A stretch of 64,000 bases of DNA, taken from the NCBI GenBank assembly GCA_029817715.1, contig JARUPY010000290.1, positions 5,828,001 through 5,892,000 on the forward strand, in the 5' to 3' direction. Under the pieces are notes generated by a model. That model saw only the letters and a program-made list of their open reading frames with translations. It was not told where the DNA came from and did not search any database. Positions 1 to 11,678 of this stretch are shown here, piece after piece. The DNA comes from Melastoma dodecandrum. Taxonomy: Eukaryota > Streptophyta > Magnoliopsida > Myrtales > Melastomataceae. The stretch's first letter is position 1; each line of letters opens with the position of its first letter. Position numbers and translations under genes: made by a program.

Positions 1-2051
1 CATCATCTCAGTCTGCAGTACAAGTACAAAAAATCAGCGATGATGGTGTTGCCAAAGCATGCATCGTAGCCTGAACAAAGCATTCTTACGGTCATGTCCA
101 TTTGAGCTGACTGCTTTTGAAACTCCCTTATAACCTTTGCTTGCTTTGCTGGTGCCATTTGCTGCAGAAATGGCACACTAATTGCTAAACTTCTCTTACA
201 GACAATGAAAAAAAGAAAATATAGCGGTCAAGGGTCAAAACTACCTTATTCATCGCTTCCATGGCCTTACTAGCACCTTTCATGCCAATGGCAACTGAAG
301 ACTGAGCATGCATTGCCTATAAAAACCACAACAACATCAAAGTCATGAACCAATCCAGAGAACGACCTATGGATAATGTACAACACGTAAAAAATATGAA
401 AAATTCTCATCCTTCCCCATATGGATGGGTAGACCCTGGTTATCAAGGGTACTATATGTGAAGCCAAGTACACAATCATGCTACCTTCACAGGTGGGTAT
501 CCACTGATTTAAATATACATATGGAGATGGCTCCTAAATCCAATGCTTGTCAACAACAGCAACGCTCAATTTGTCTTCGAATAAGGAAGCTAAGGGTTAA
601 CAGAAATGAATGGAGATCCAACCTGCGTGTGAGTTGCAATGCCTCTCATTTGTGCTCGACTGCCTTGTAAGTTTGTGATTTGTTGTCTGAGCCTAATCAG
701 CTGCCTGGCTAATACTTTAGTTGCCGACTGTGGTACAAGAGCATAAGCCACTAGGAATTGTAAAAATGACAAAGAAAAGCAATTTCGAGGATTCTATAGG
801 TAAGATCACCAAAATATCTGAAGTTAATGGGCTAATATACCTCGTTTCCAGTTTTGGCAGTTCTCTTTATCTCGGCAACAAGTTTTTTTTCCTGAAAAAG
901 ACGTATGGATTATTAATTTTTTTTCCTTTTTCTTGGGTTAATTGATGGGAAAGTGTCATTCCAGAAATCAACACATACTTCCAATTGTAGAGATGCAATC
1001 TCCCTCTCTATACCTGTGAAATCATTTCAAACAGGAAAGGAAAGAACCCCAGTTACGCAACAGTATCCAAAATATGCTACTGAATTCAGTGCCGCCAAAC
1101 AACAAGTTCTACCATAGAAGGATGAGTAATTAGCATTTCCAGGTTAACAACTTCCCTGATGAAGCCTAGAGAGCAAAAGCAAAATCCAATTTCATGGAGG
1201 GTAAACAACAAAGGCCCCCATGTGTCAGGTAGCCAAAGAACTTATGTATGGCAAGAGATCAACAAACCCTAGTCTCAAAACATATCGTTATGGCTTCATG
1301 AGACCCAGAAACCAAAGAAAGGCGAATGATCTTTGCAAGCCACTCAATGGCGCTCTGATTGCATGTATCTACGTAACCAATGACTAATCGACAATCTCTT
1401 TACTTACATTTTCAATCACAAGCAAATTTATATGCATTATAGAAGTCCTACATGCCGTCATCCCCCAAAATCCGAAACAAGACTAAGCGTGCAGATATTT
1501 CCCATCACTCTTGCTTTGCTAAGTTTGATTAGTAACTAGCAGACAATCTGCGCAGAAACCAACTAAATGGGACCAAAGCAAGGGTACGACACCTTTCATC
1601 GGCAAAGAACAAACTTCTTTCCATTGCATAAAACAATCATACACAGTTAAATAGCACTCGCCACTAACAACAAAACCTCTAGGAAACCCACGAAACTCAA
1701 TTCTGCACGTTTAACCGGTCAAAGAGAAAAAAAAAGCTGAAAAAACAACAACAAACAGAATCAAATCCCAAAACCCACCTCACAATCAACACGCCCGCAA
1801 GCCACGAAATCAACCACGGCCAAGATTCATCGGAATAAGGGTTAAAAAGAAACAGGGAGAACACCTCTGGTGGCCTGGCTCATCTCCCGCTTGCTCTCCC
1901 TCAGAGCCTCTGCCAAAATCCCACACCCCCCCCAACCCCAACCCAACGAAACAAACCATCAAAAACCTCCCTCGAAATCGAAAACCCACGATGTAAATCC
2001 AAGAAAGGTCGAACCTTTCGCAGTGGGTTTCTTAGCAAAGATGTTCTTCAT
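1..2051 (-). CDS. VPS2: ESCRT-III subunit VPS2/CHMP2-like (3' end off the window)
   Basis: Eight exons can be read on the minus strand: 2015-2051, 1865-1909, 979-1013, 841-891, 623-727, 245-316, 90-161 and 1-12 (continuing past the edge). All have GT-AG borders and keep frame. The product starts MKNIFAKKPTAK, then has the basic amphipathic N-terminal region (ALRESKREM), a charged helix and LARQLIRLRQQITNLQGSRAQ, typical of plant VPS2.2/VPS2.3. The MEAMNK and FQKQSAQMDMT segments follow and TEMM is the last visible piece. The C-terminal MIM motif lies outside the window. In the family, VPS2 assembles with VPS24 and SNF7 on endosomal membranes for multivesicular body formation and is taken apart by SKD1/VPS4. 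The start is the first ATG of the frame, about 185 bp downstream of a TATA-like run. Intron 2 is about 850 bp. It is more like VPS2.2/2.3 than VPS2.1, judged from memory. Confidence 0.9.
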
Positions 2052-2235
2052 CGTTTCCCTTCCTCCCCTCTTTCAGGAATCGAATCAACCGCTCGCCCAA
2101 GATCCCTTCCCCTCCGACAGTTCTTGTCAACCCAACTGTTCTGTCACGATGGGAGGAGAGAATTTGAGTTGTGCCCCCCCGATCCCAACAAGTCGCGTCC
2201 TCAATTTCCGAGGGAAATCCCAAATCCCAGCTCCG

Positions 2236-2246
2236 CTATATATATA
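2236..2246 (-). promoter_or_regulatory. TATA box of the VPS2-like gene
   Basis: An alternating TA run reads TTATATATATAG on the minus strand. It lies 185 bp upstream of the VPS2 start codon, which would give a 5' UTR of roughly 150 nt. Confidence 0.5.
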
Positions 2247-2251
2247 ACCCG

Positions 2252-4292
2252 GACAAATGATTCTTCTTCGGAAGCAGAAAGAAATTACTAATCTTTCTTG
2301 CAATAAACTAATTACTGCCTCCCCCTCCTTGCTTGTCTGTTTTCTCATTGTCCTTTGGCCTCACTCCAATAATAATGTTAATATTTGGGGATTCCAATTT
2401 TATTATGAAAAGCTGAAGTAAAGAACTACTCTTTCCATAATTCTTCCTTTTTGAACGGAGAAAAAAGAAAGAGTTGAAGGTTTTAGGACATGGGCAAAAA
2501 TCTTAATTCCTTAGGTGGATTAGCCACAGGCTTGTCCTGTAATTTGAGATCAACCAGAACTTCTGGTCGTTTTCTTTCCTTTCCTCTTATGGCCCTCTCC
2601 TGAGTCTGTCTGAATCGAATGCTCGCAGTCGCAGCCCAACCTTGACCGCTCATATCATGATGGTCCTCCATTCCTGCTCTCCAGGATTCGCTGTGCGCGG
2701 AGCGATCAAAGCCCGGTGGAGATAATGACCAAGATGAAAGACATCCGATACAACATTTCTCAGATTTTCGGTGACGGTCTGGTAATTGTGTTGCCAATGT
2801 CGTTATCAGATTCACGGTTTCGCAGCTAATGAGAAAGAACCCGAGATTGTAATTGGTAAACCCAACTGACGTAAAGCATGTTGTGCACATCGACTGGGAT
2901 GGTGCATATGTTACGTCTCCTATCTGGGTAAGGCCTGGAGCAAACTTTTTGCAATGGGATCTCTCTATTGCCATGGAGAGGTTTACAATCACGGTGGTTT
3001 TTTCAGCTGACTGAGTTTAAGCCCTCACCAAGCCACTCCACACCTCGGGACCTCATCGATAGAGACATGTTCAAGGACGATCCTTCCAACCTCAACACTT
3101 CCGGGCGGTACGTAGTAAGACATCATTGGGAGGTGCACAGCAATGAGATTCCTTCCCTGGATAATATTTGTTTGTGTCAGTTGTATCCCAGTGATTTCCT
3201 CTGCAAGTTACCTGCCAGCCAGTTGAGTTGATGGCATACGCTTATCTAGCTGTTAGGCCTCCGAGCATGAGTGCCTGTTTCGAAGAGGTAATACAAGACT
3301 AGCCTCCAAAATGTTGCGTTTCGCTTGCTGTGGACTACCTATGTTGCTGGTCTTGTCGTTGGCAGCAGCAGCGTTGAACAAGGACACGATCAAGAAGGAT
3401 TTCAGATTTCCGGAGTTGGATGAACAGGCGATGCAATTCATATCAAACGCAAAATGAATTGCAGTTGAGCGAGTATCCGCACGGCAACAACTACGGTTTC
3501 TATTAGATCAGAGGTACCCCTTATTTAATGTACCGTACCATGATCAGGATATCGGCACGATGGACTTGGACGTGAATTCGCCAAAGCAACCCAATCAGAG
3601 TCTTTCTGAAGCAGTTGGCCAGTCGATCTGTGCACCAGCGACAGACGGATATTCTTCCATACCCAATACGTAATACAACAAGTTGATCTCCCTTCCACAG
3701 CTTTGCTGCTCGTGTGTCGTTACCATCATCGTTTCAAAAGTGCTAATCTATTTTGCCGATATACTTCCATTGCCTCGCTGCTGGTTTCAGATACTACGGA
3801 GAAGACCGTGATACCTGAGGAGTCGAGAACTTTAACATCATTCGACGGACTCAGGAACATGTTTAAATGACCGTACTCCATCGCCAAGCGAAGCCACGCC
3901 ACACACCAAACCTCTCGAAACGCATAGCAGATTTGCCTTAGGGGGATCGGGTCATCGGATCGAACACTGGAAGCGGCTGTTCACAGGCCACACCTCTCTG
4001 GTCTACACTAAACACGTGAAAAATGCCATTTGAACAATACCGGCTCAACTTAGTCATATATTCCAAAGGGATAATCCTTGTTCGGCCATGCAAATATTTT
4101 CTGGAATCAAATTTTTTTGGTGTCATTTATGCCACCAAATCCAATAACGACAAGCACACGGGAGAGTAATAAATTGCAGAGTCATCAGTCTAATCCCACC
4201 CGGATCCTACCGACCCCCCGTTTTCCGACCCGAAAGTTTCAGATTCTTACATTAAAAATTCATCGTACCTGCTATTCTTCTTTGTTCCTCCC
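2252..4292. other. Intergenic region between VPS2-like and IGPS
   Basis: Two kilobases without a gene I can recognise. Several open frames of 60-170 codons exist on both strands (the longest is 2483-2992 on the minus strand), but none shows a known domain or consistent splice structure. The only item kept is the short secreted-peptide-like frame at 3311-3457. The part just before 4293 should hold the IGPS promoter and leader. Confidence 0.5.
3311..3457 (+). CDS. Possible 48-residue secreted peptide (hypothetical)
   Basis: An ATG opens a 48-codon frame. It starts with a short basic/aromatic stretch, then a hydrophobic core (LPMLLVLSLAAAA) like a signal peptide, then a charged mature part ending in ISNAK. 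Just downstream, 3458-3507 contains a second open piece ending YPHGNNYGFY and a stop. It is in another frame and could be a further exon or a frameshifted tail. I recognise no family and see no conserved cysteines. It may be a genuine small peptide gene, an exon of something larger, or chance. Confidence 0.25.
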   Translation: MLRFACCGLPMLLVLSLAAAALNKDTIKKDFRFPELDEQAMQFISNAK

Positions 4293-6802
4293 ATGGAGGG
4301 ATTAGGATTAGGATTAGTAGCCCAGACAACGTCGACAACGGTCGTCACACCAAAACCGAGGCGGCCGTCGATAATCTTCCCAGCTGTCCCCACCCGATTC
4401 AGTTGCTCTATTGGCAATCGCCTCAGGTTGTACCCCATGAGCAACGGTAACGAGCCTTCCCTTGGCTGCCTCCCAGTTCATCAGGTTGGATTTGCTCCCC
4501 CCCCCCCCACGCTTGTTTTTCGCTTATTTGGGTTGAATCTGATCAATTCGTTGGTGGGTTTGTGTTCTCCGTGTCTGGTTCAGTCAAAGTACGCATCGTT
4601 TTGCTCATGTGTTCTTGATTCCTGTGTCCTGGGTGTTTTGGTTTCTTGTGCTGCTTATGAATGGTGTTTTTTTTTCCTGAAAATGTTCGCCGTTTTAATG
4701 CGCAGTCGCGAGTGGATTCTGCCCCTGCGGCAGATGAGTCCCCGGGAAATGCTCTTAAGACGAAGGAGTGGGAAATCGGGATGTTACAGGATGAGGTGGC
4801 TGCTACTCAAGGGATCAGGATAAGAAGGAGGCCGCCAAGCGGGCCGCCGTTGCACTACGTTGGACCGTTCGAGTTCCGGCTGCAGAACGAAGGGAACACC
4901 CCTAGGAATATACTGGAAGAGATCGTATGGAATAAGGACACGGAAGTCGCGAAGGTTGGTTGTATCTGATGTATACCATTTGTTGTATCAAAGAAAAGCT
5001 ATCATTGGCAACGAAAATTGTCGGTATCCATATTGCAGATGAAGGAGAAGCAGCCCCTGGGGACACTCAAAAAGTATCTCGATAATGTGCCTCCCACCAG
5101 GGATTTTATTGGGGCTCTGAAGTCAGCGTATGAGCGTACTGGAGTCCCCGGATTGATAGCTGAAGTTAAGAAGGCCTCCCCTAGTAGAGGAGTCATTAGA
5201 GAAGATTTTGACCCTGTAAGTTCAAATCTCCGTTCATGAATTAGAGCTGCAGTTTTCTTATGATGCTCGAGTGCTGCCTGGTCTTTTGCTTGCAATTCTG
5301 GACATTTGCTGCTTTCTCTATTTTTTTCTGCAGTGACATTTCTTCTGAAAACCCTTGAACATTGACAATTTGGGATGATAATTATGGAATTAGGGACCAT
5401 AGCAACTGCTATTATGGGACAACGTGTCAAATCCCTCATTCTTTATGAATATTTTCACGCTGTGTCATGTTCTTGTCGACTAAGGATAGCTTGTCATGCT
5501 GAGCAACTCAGATGCCGATGGTAATGCTAAACTAAATTAGTTTTTCCGGCGAATTTGTTTTGGCAGGTTGAAATTGCCAAAGCTTATGAGAAAGGAGGGG
5601 CGGCATGCCTCAGTGTCCTGACCGATGAGAAGTATTTCCAAGTCAGCAGTCAATTCAAATTTCATTCAAATCTTCACATTCCAAACAAATTAATATCATA
5701 GTGAGAGACGTGTGAGCAAGCTAAATGGTTAAGTAGTTTTTGTCTCAACATATTTCATTCGGCTAATGCAGGGTAGCTTTAAAAATTTGGAAGCGATAAG
5801 GAGTGCCGGGGTTAAGGTTTGGAATGCACCCCAGTTTTGACATAATGTCTTGAGTTGAAGGTTTTTCCGTAGATTTGAAATTAATTTGCAATTACTGTGC
5901 AGTGCCCTCTGCTGTGTAAGGAGTTCATAATAGATGCATGGCAGATATATTATGCTCGAGTAAAAGGTGCAGACGCGATACTCTTGATTGCGGCTGTTCT
6001 ACCTGATCTTGATCTCAGATACATGACCAAGATTTGCAAAATGCTAGGCTTGGCAGCTCTTGTTGAGGTCAGAATTGTGTTTTAAACTCATCATAATTCA
6101 TATTGCTAGTGGTGTTGGTTTGTATTTATTTGTTGTTAATGTTCCCAGGTGCACGATGAACATGAAATGGATAGAGTTCTCGGCATAGAAGGGATCGAGC
6201 TCGTGGGCATCAACAACCGTAATTTAGGTACGCCTTAGCATGTCCCATTTTAGTTTATTATATCTCAATGGAAGAGATGTATAATAGAAAGCCTATCGGG
6301 GCATCATGGAAAGCGATATTCATACCATTTCATGCGCCTTGGCAGAAACCTTTGAGGTTGACATTGCCAACACCAAAAATCTTTTAGAAGGAGAACGAGG
6401 CAGGATCATCCGTGAGAAAGGCATTCTCGTAAGTCATCTTCTCATGCTAATCGTTTCAGGCATCATTGTCAAAAACTCTAAGGGCGGCTTGTGAGGTGCG
6501 GTGCATTAATTTTGTCGCCCTCGGTCTTTCAGGTCGTCGGGGAGTCTGGCTTGTTTACTCCTGCAGACATCGCCTACGTGCAAGATGCTGGTGTGAAAGC
6601 GGTAGGAATCCAGGCATCTAGTCTCTTCTTTATCATCTCAACTTATTTTGGCATTTTAAGAGTTCGCATGGAGCAATTCCTAATCGTTGACATGTTCTTT
6701 GGAACCTTGATATGGAAGGTGCTGGTTGGGGAATCAATCGTAAAGCAAAGTGATCCGGCAAAAGGCATATCTGGGCTATTCGGGAAAGACATCTCTCTGT
6801 AA
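4293..6802 (+). CDS. IGPS: Indole-3-glycerol phosphate synthase, chloroplast
   Basis: Ten exons: 4293-4484, 4706-4954, 5039-5215, 5567-5641, 5772-5816, 5903-6067, 6149-6227, 6346-6428, 6533-6601 and 6719-6802. Together they encode 405 residues, close to the roughly 400 of plant IGPS. The enzyme closes the indole ring of CdRP to give indole-3-glycerol phosphate in plastid tryptophan synthesis. The first exon is rich in S, T and R with almost no acidic residues, as in a transit peptide. The TIM-barrel signatures follow in order: [13 protein letters not shown] (catalytic lysine region), [46 protein letters not shown] and VLVGESIV. All expected active-site segments are present, so it should be functional. 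The start is the only upstream in-frame ATG before the transit-like region. It converges on PTD, with 231 bp between the stop codons. Confidence 0.97.
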
Positions 6803-7033
6803 CACCTGATCTCCAGCCCCACAGCGAAGACGATTGGCCTTCTTTGAGTTTTGATTGTATTAGTATGCAGACAATGATTTTACCGAACTCCTAAGCAGAG
6901 TAAATTGCAGTTGTGTAATAATTTTCTGGTAATCCCTACACATGGGGGCGTCGAGGAGGGAGTGATCTTGATTGGTCTTAACAAATGGTTATCTTACCTT
7001 ACAGTTCTGCTGAGTTTTTCCTGCATTCCAGGA

Positions 7034-8398
7034 TCAGATGGTCTTGCAAGTCAATTTAGGTCTAAGATAGTACTTGGGATCTCTGAAAAACCTTCGTATT
7101 GTGTGGGCCTTCTCTGGCGAGAGGTCGGTTTTCTCCAGGATAGCTTCCTGGGATGCTCTGACAATCGCCTCGACGGAACCAAGAGCTTGATGGAGCTGAA
7201 AACACAATCACCCCAGTTGGTCATAGTTGGCATAGAGAACGAACGCATGCAGGATGATTACTCATTCCATTATACTCACTGAATTGGCGTCATGAGTGTC
7301 GATGCTGGGAATGGATGTTAGTATCCCAACAAAGAGGTCCATCCTCTGTATCGACTGCCTCCTCTTTAGGAATAGAGAATGTGCTTTCAGCGAAGTCGAT
7401 GCAACAACATATAGATTATCTTGGAAATGCGGAGAAAGGAATGAGCGAACCTCGGCCTTTAACTTCCTTATTGCGTCCTGCTGCTTACAGGCTGCAAAAT
7501 AGATCAGCGTAAGTGGTTGTATGCTGACGCATACATGGCCCGTAAAGATGTCGAGCGATGTTGTACCTCCAAGGGCGAGGGCTATCTTGACAATCTTTTC
7601 GAAACCCATCTCAGGATCTAGAACTGGCATAAAAGTCGGCCTGCCAACCTGTATCTCGAATCTTCATTAAAGGAAAAGAGATTTCAGCAACCATATCAAC
7701 CTGGCAAACTTTTCTCTTCTTCAACTTACTTGAAATAGGAGCGAACGAATGAATCATTATGTTCCTTCGTCCGGAGGGCCACAACCACATAGAGGTGGGC
7801 AAATTCCTCAGACACCTTCCGAATTCTGCTTCAAATGTCAGATTAAATTGGCTCCGAGGGGAATGTCAATTAGGGCGTCATATCTCCTACCTGCTAAAGA
7901 CAGCTGATGCGTTGTGGGCATCCCAGGTTGTTACAAAGACAAAAGCCACAGACAGACCCCCGCAGTTGAAGATTAAGTCCTGCACGAGAACAATCAGATC
8001 ACTACCTCGACGAGTCCGTGCTGACCGTACACCAAGAGAATGGAAGTTTGCCGGATTAATTGGGACAGAGTTGATGCGGAATGAATTGTCTCTGAGAAAC
8101 GAGGAGATGAAACTGATAAAAGATGGCTGTTGTTCGTTCTTCCAGGCCTCGTTCATCATACAGACCCCGGCCGAACCTGAGCAATGTCAACAATTGGATG
8201 GTTAACGGCAGGCTTCTCTCCATCCCATCCAAATCAAGGCACCCAAGTTTCCTACTCCACACTCACGATGCTCTCAACAGAATATGGAATTTTAAGGCCG
8301 CATTCCGCTGATCAAGCACGAAAACTTCACATCGTCTGAACGCGATGCTGCCTGATAAGGGAGACCACAGTTTTCAGCTACTTACCAGCATTCCTCAT
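7034..8398 (-). CDS. PTD: PARTING DANCERS-like meiotic crossover protein
   Basis: Eight exons on the minus strand: 8386-8398, 8052-8176, 7891-7979, 7730-7825, 7567-7661, 7451-7491, 7280-7363 and 7034-7195, giving about 234 residues. Recognisable segments in order are [67 protein letters not shown], the helix-hairpin-helix-like [13 protein letters not shown], and the tail [18 protein letters not shown] is related to the ERCC1/XPF C-terminal fold and works with SHOC1 in class I (ZMM) crossover formation in prophase I. The first coding exon is only 13 nt (MRNA plus one base), chosen because it ends in GTAAGT and keeps phase. The intron at 7980-8051 needs a GC donor and could instead be retained, since the frame stays open through it. 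The 5' UTR is about 350 nt. Confidence 0.88.
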
Positions 8399-8784
8399 CT
8401 GCCTTCACTTCCCTTATTCGCCTATAATCTACGTGGCGAAACTACGATCAGCAACCACAGCGTTCCGTTCTGCCCGTTGAGAATCAACGTCGTCAGATCA
8501 AACAAGCAGCTCCTGCCAATAAAATCCCTAGCCAGCCAAAAGCAAACAAGGATACAAGATCACAACCATCAACGGATTCCAGCCTAATCAAACACGATCA
8601 GATCGATTCAGCCGGAAACAAAAACAACAGCAAACAAAATCAAAATCCACCACCTGAAATGCTGCACAACGAATTCGAGCTCATCGGGGATTCGAGAACT
8701 GAAAAGATTCCACCAAGAGCCCGCCAAAATCCTCTTCCCCCCCCCCCTCCTTTTTATTTTTTTAAATCACTTCGGTTAGGGGTG

Positions 8785-8792
8785 TATTTATA
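8785..8792 (-). promoter_or_regulatory. TATA box upstream of PTD
   Basis: TATAAATA on the minus strand, 387 bp upstream of the first PTD ATG. It would put transcription start near 8755. A C-rich/T-rich stretch follows in the leader. Confidence 0.5.
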
Positions 8793-9334
8793 GTGGACGC
8801 CCTTCGGCAACGTCGCGATGACGTCACGTTGTGCGGCCTCTCTATCATTAACATGAAAAAGTAGCCGTTAAAATAGAAACGAAGGTGCTTTTTAATCTAA
8901 ATTAGTTTGTCCATCCAGTGCGTAACTTAGGCAGGCATAAACATGTACACGCGCGTAGCGGCAGCGGACGAGGATGGGACGGACCGGACCAATCCCGGCC
9001 CACATAAAAACGACATGCTGATCGCAGGAGGGGGGATGGCCCAACATCTCCCCATCTCCCATTGTTTACTTGTGTCTCTCTACCATCAGACAAGATAAAG
9101 TAATAGACATTTCCTTCCCTCTGCATTTGATTTTAACACATTTGGCCAACTGACTGTTTCCATGGTTACAACCAACCCCTAATTTCAACCCTTTTCTGTG
9201 TTTATTTATATGTTTATAGGTGGAAATGAATGAGCATTCGTGGCGTGAATGTGCTCAATTTGGTTCAGAATTTTGATTTTCTCAATATGGGATTTGTCGT
9301 TTAGTTCCCCCAAACGTTTGTGGTGATGGCAACA
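8793..9334. other. Intergenic stretch left of the Mutator-like element
   Basis: No gene or repeat recognised. It holds the distal PTD promoter and AT-rich sequence up to the element's left target-site copy at 9335-9343. Confidence 0.5.
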
Positions 9335-9343
9335 AATGTACAG

Positions 9344-9705
9344 TGCCAGATTATCCGATTTATCTTAAACTATATCGATTTTTTCTGATTTATCCTATCA
9401 TTTATATAATATCTCTATATATCAAAAACTTACTCCGTTACTTTTTATCTATACTCCGTTAGTCGTCCGACTAACGAAAGTTGACATGGCGCTGACACTA
9501 ACGCTGTTAGTCGCCCTGCCGTCACAAAATAAATCTAATTTATCCTAAACTATATTTTTTCCTATTTATCCTATCATTTACATAATATCTCAATTTATAC
9601 CAAATTTACTCCGTTACTTTTTTCTATCCTCTGTTAGTCGTCCGACTAACGAAAGTTGACGTGTCGCTGACATGACAATAACGCCGTCAGTCGCCCCACT
9701 TGGGT
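9344..9705. repeat. Left inverted arm, two tandem sub-repeats
   Basis: Two head-to-tail copies (about 9344-9533 and 9537-9705) share the order TTTATCCTA, TTACTCCGTTACTTTTT, a palindrome CGTTAGTCG-TC-CGACTAACG, AAAGTTGAC, and a GTCGCCC tail. Both copies reappear inverted in the right arm. Confidence 0.75.
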
Positions 9706-9950
9706 TAAGCCACACCTAGCATTACTGCTACATTGCATTACTAGTGTTGGTATTGATAGCAAAGATTTTTACTTGAGCACGTTCGAACAGGCCTGCCAAT
9801 CTAGTAATGAACGAGACTTTATTTCGCCATAAATCATAATAAAACCAAAAATTTAACGAAAGAAATCAAATCTTCTCAAAATGCCCTCTCAATATTTCAA
9901 GCTTTCTTTAAGTGCTTTTCGTCACACAGTTTGCACAACTCTGCGTAGGC

Positions 9951-10470
9951 TTACACAAAGTGGGCAGAGTATTTGACCATTGCCTCGAACATGTTTTCCA
10001 ACTGGGTCATCACCCTGCCCGTGCCTCCGAGTTCCCCTTCCTCAATCCCCAGTCCCACTCCAGCAAGAGGGATTGCGCCTCTTTTGATCGCACGACGAAT
10101 CTGACCCTTCATCCTTTGGTCCTTCCTTTCCAACGCCTTCGTTTTCAGCTCCAAGTCTTTATCGTATGGAGCCTTTGCTTGGAGCCTCGCGTATCTACTA
10201 TCGTAAAACCCACCCATGATGCCAACGAGTTCGCTCATTGTCCCCGTGACACGCATCACCCGGGACTTGTCGATGGCATGTGTCCAACTTTGATAGACAA
10301 CAAACACGGGAGGCGGTGCAATTTCAGATGACAAAGGCATGCCTTCCAGCTCACTCGAGAGATATCTTGTCAACCAGGAATCTAAAGCCCGGACGCCGTC
10401 CTTCTAGGTGGCCACCCAATTGCAGAAGCATGGCTCCAAGTTTTGGACCAATGCCCGATTTGGGGGTTTA
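9951..10470 (-). pseudogene. Captured C-terminal fragment of a DUF632 (NRG2-like) gene
   Basis: Inside the Mutator-like element, minus strand, a frame of 140 codons reads WLTRYLSSELEG, APPPVFVVYQSWTHAIDKS and DLELKTKALERKDQRM, ending at 9951. The order matches the C-terminus of plant DUF632 proteins (bZIP-like REDUCED LEAFINESS/NRG2 type): conserved APP-FVI-W--A-D, then a basic coiled tail with ALER-DQRM. The frame can be followed upstream to about 10470 (LVQNLEP, CNWVAT) but is broken by a stop near 10400. There is no ATG with a full N-terminus. I call it a transduplicated fragment, not a gene. The family assignment is from memory of the domain. Confidence 0.6.
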
Positions 10471-10474
10471 GAGT

Positions 10475-10864
10475 TAGTTTGGACGATTTATTTTGTGACG
10501 GCAGGGCGACTAACGGCGTTAGTGCCATGTCAGCATCATGTCAACTTTCGTTAGTCGTACGACTGACGGAGGATGAATAAGAAGTAATGGAATAAGTTTG
10601 ATATATATGAATATATTATGTAAACGATAAGATAAATCCGAAAAAATCGATATAGTTCAGGATAAATCGGATAATTTGGCCGGCGATTTATTTTGTGACG
10701 ACGGGGCGACTGACGGCGTTAGTGCCATGTCAACTTCCGTTAGTCAGACCACTGACGGGGGATAAATAAGAAGTAACGAAGTAAGTTTGGGATATATAAA
10801 GATATCACGATAGGATAAATCGAAAAAAATTAATATAATTTAGGACAAATAAGGTAATTTGGCC
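10475..10864. repeat. Right inverted arm, two tandem sub-repeats
   Basis: Two tandem copies (about 10475-10680 and 10681-10864) are the reverse complement of the left-arm units. They contain GACTAACGGCGTTAGTG, GTCAACTTTCGTTAGTC and ATAAATCGGATAATTTGGCC. The doubled arms suggest the sub-repeat was duplicated before or during formation of the long terminal repeats. Confidence 0.75.
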
Positions 10865-10873
10865 AATTTACAG

Positions 10874-11678
10874 GGTTTTCTTAAGGGGGCCTTCAATTAA
10901 TTGACGCCTCGCCATGGTGGTGGGTGGGTCCCATCGGCTCAAGTTCCCGGCCGGCATTGCGGAATGATTTCACCAAAACATTTTTTTTGACCGCCGTCTA
11001 ATCCTACGCCAAAGGTTGTCATTGGAATTCACTTTTAATAATTCCACGATAGACTCAAATGCTGATGACGTGTTACGCGTCCACCGGCTACCGACAACCC
11101 CTCAACCCGAAACTCAAAACGACATCGTCCGGGGTGCGCCGCACACGTCGCTAACATGCGCCTCCCCTAGAATCCAACCGCACCACCCCCCTCCTTCCCC
11201 ACCGCCATCACCTTTTTTTTGTTATTATACTCCCTCCTCCCCTCCCATCCCCTCGCCACCCCTCGTCACTTCCTTCTCTGCCTCTTCTCTCCGTGTGTTG
11301 TGAGCCAGACCGAAACAACTGTCAAGATCCCTCCTTTTTTTACTCATACCCCTCTTCGACTTTTCGTCTTTTCCTGGTATTTGTCGGTAGCTCCCTTGGG
11401 AGTACGGGTGCGGATCCGGGGGGGAGGTTCTGGCTTTGGTTCTGTCGGTGGGGTGGGAAGGAGAGAGAAGAGTCGATCTGTGGTTTTAGATTAGTAGTTA
11501 CTGGGAGTTGTTGCTCTTGGAGCTCTCTCGTTGGATTTTTTTTGGGAGATAGTGTTGTTTGTGTCACAGTTTGATGATCGGGTTTCAGCTGGGTTCTGCT
11601 TGATTTGATTGAGTTTTATCCCGTCGCGTCGTTTTTGAATGGGAGGGGAGTGATTTCTTTTTCTGGGTTTTGGGTTGG
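10874..11678. other. Promoter and leader of the GT47 gene
   Basis: No independent gene. From about 11,160 the sequence becomes very C/T-rich, as in plant 5' leaders. Short upstream frames occur, but none has domain support. Confidence 0.5.

Larger units (their letters stand above)
9344..10864. mobile_element. Non-autonomous Mutator-like (Pack-MULE-type) element
   Basis: A 1.5-kb unit has long, imperfect inverted arms (left 9344-9705, right about 10475-10864). Its ends read TGCCAGATTATCC and, on the other strand, GGCCAAATTACC. It is flanked by 9-bp direct repeats AATGTACAG (9335-9343) and AATTTACAG (10865-10873) that match at 8 of 9 bases. Long inverted repeats plus a 9-bp target duplication point to the Mutator superfamily. 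No transposase is inside. The core carries a gene fragment on the minus strand, so this looks like a Pack-MULE. The mismatch in the target repeats and arm divergence suggest it is old. Confidence 0.7.

Noticed and set aside
2483..2992. Minus-strand frame of 169 codons
   Set aside because: No ATG at the proposed start position that gives a sensible N-terminus, no domain, no splice context, mixed composition. Treated as chance.
11670..11678. Earlier start of the GT47 frame giving three more residues
   Set aside because: The first codon there is TTG. The first ATG of the frame is at 11679, followed by the usual basic tail and membrane anchor.
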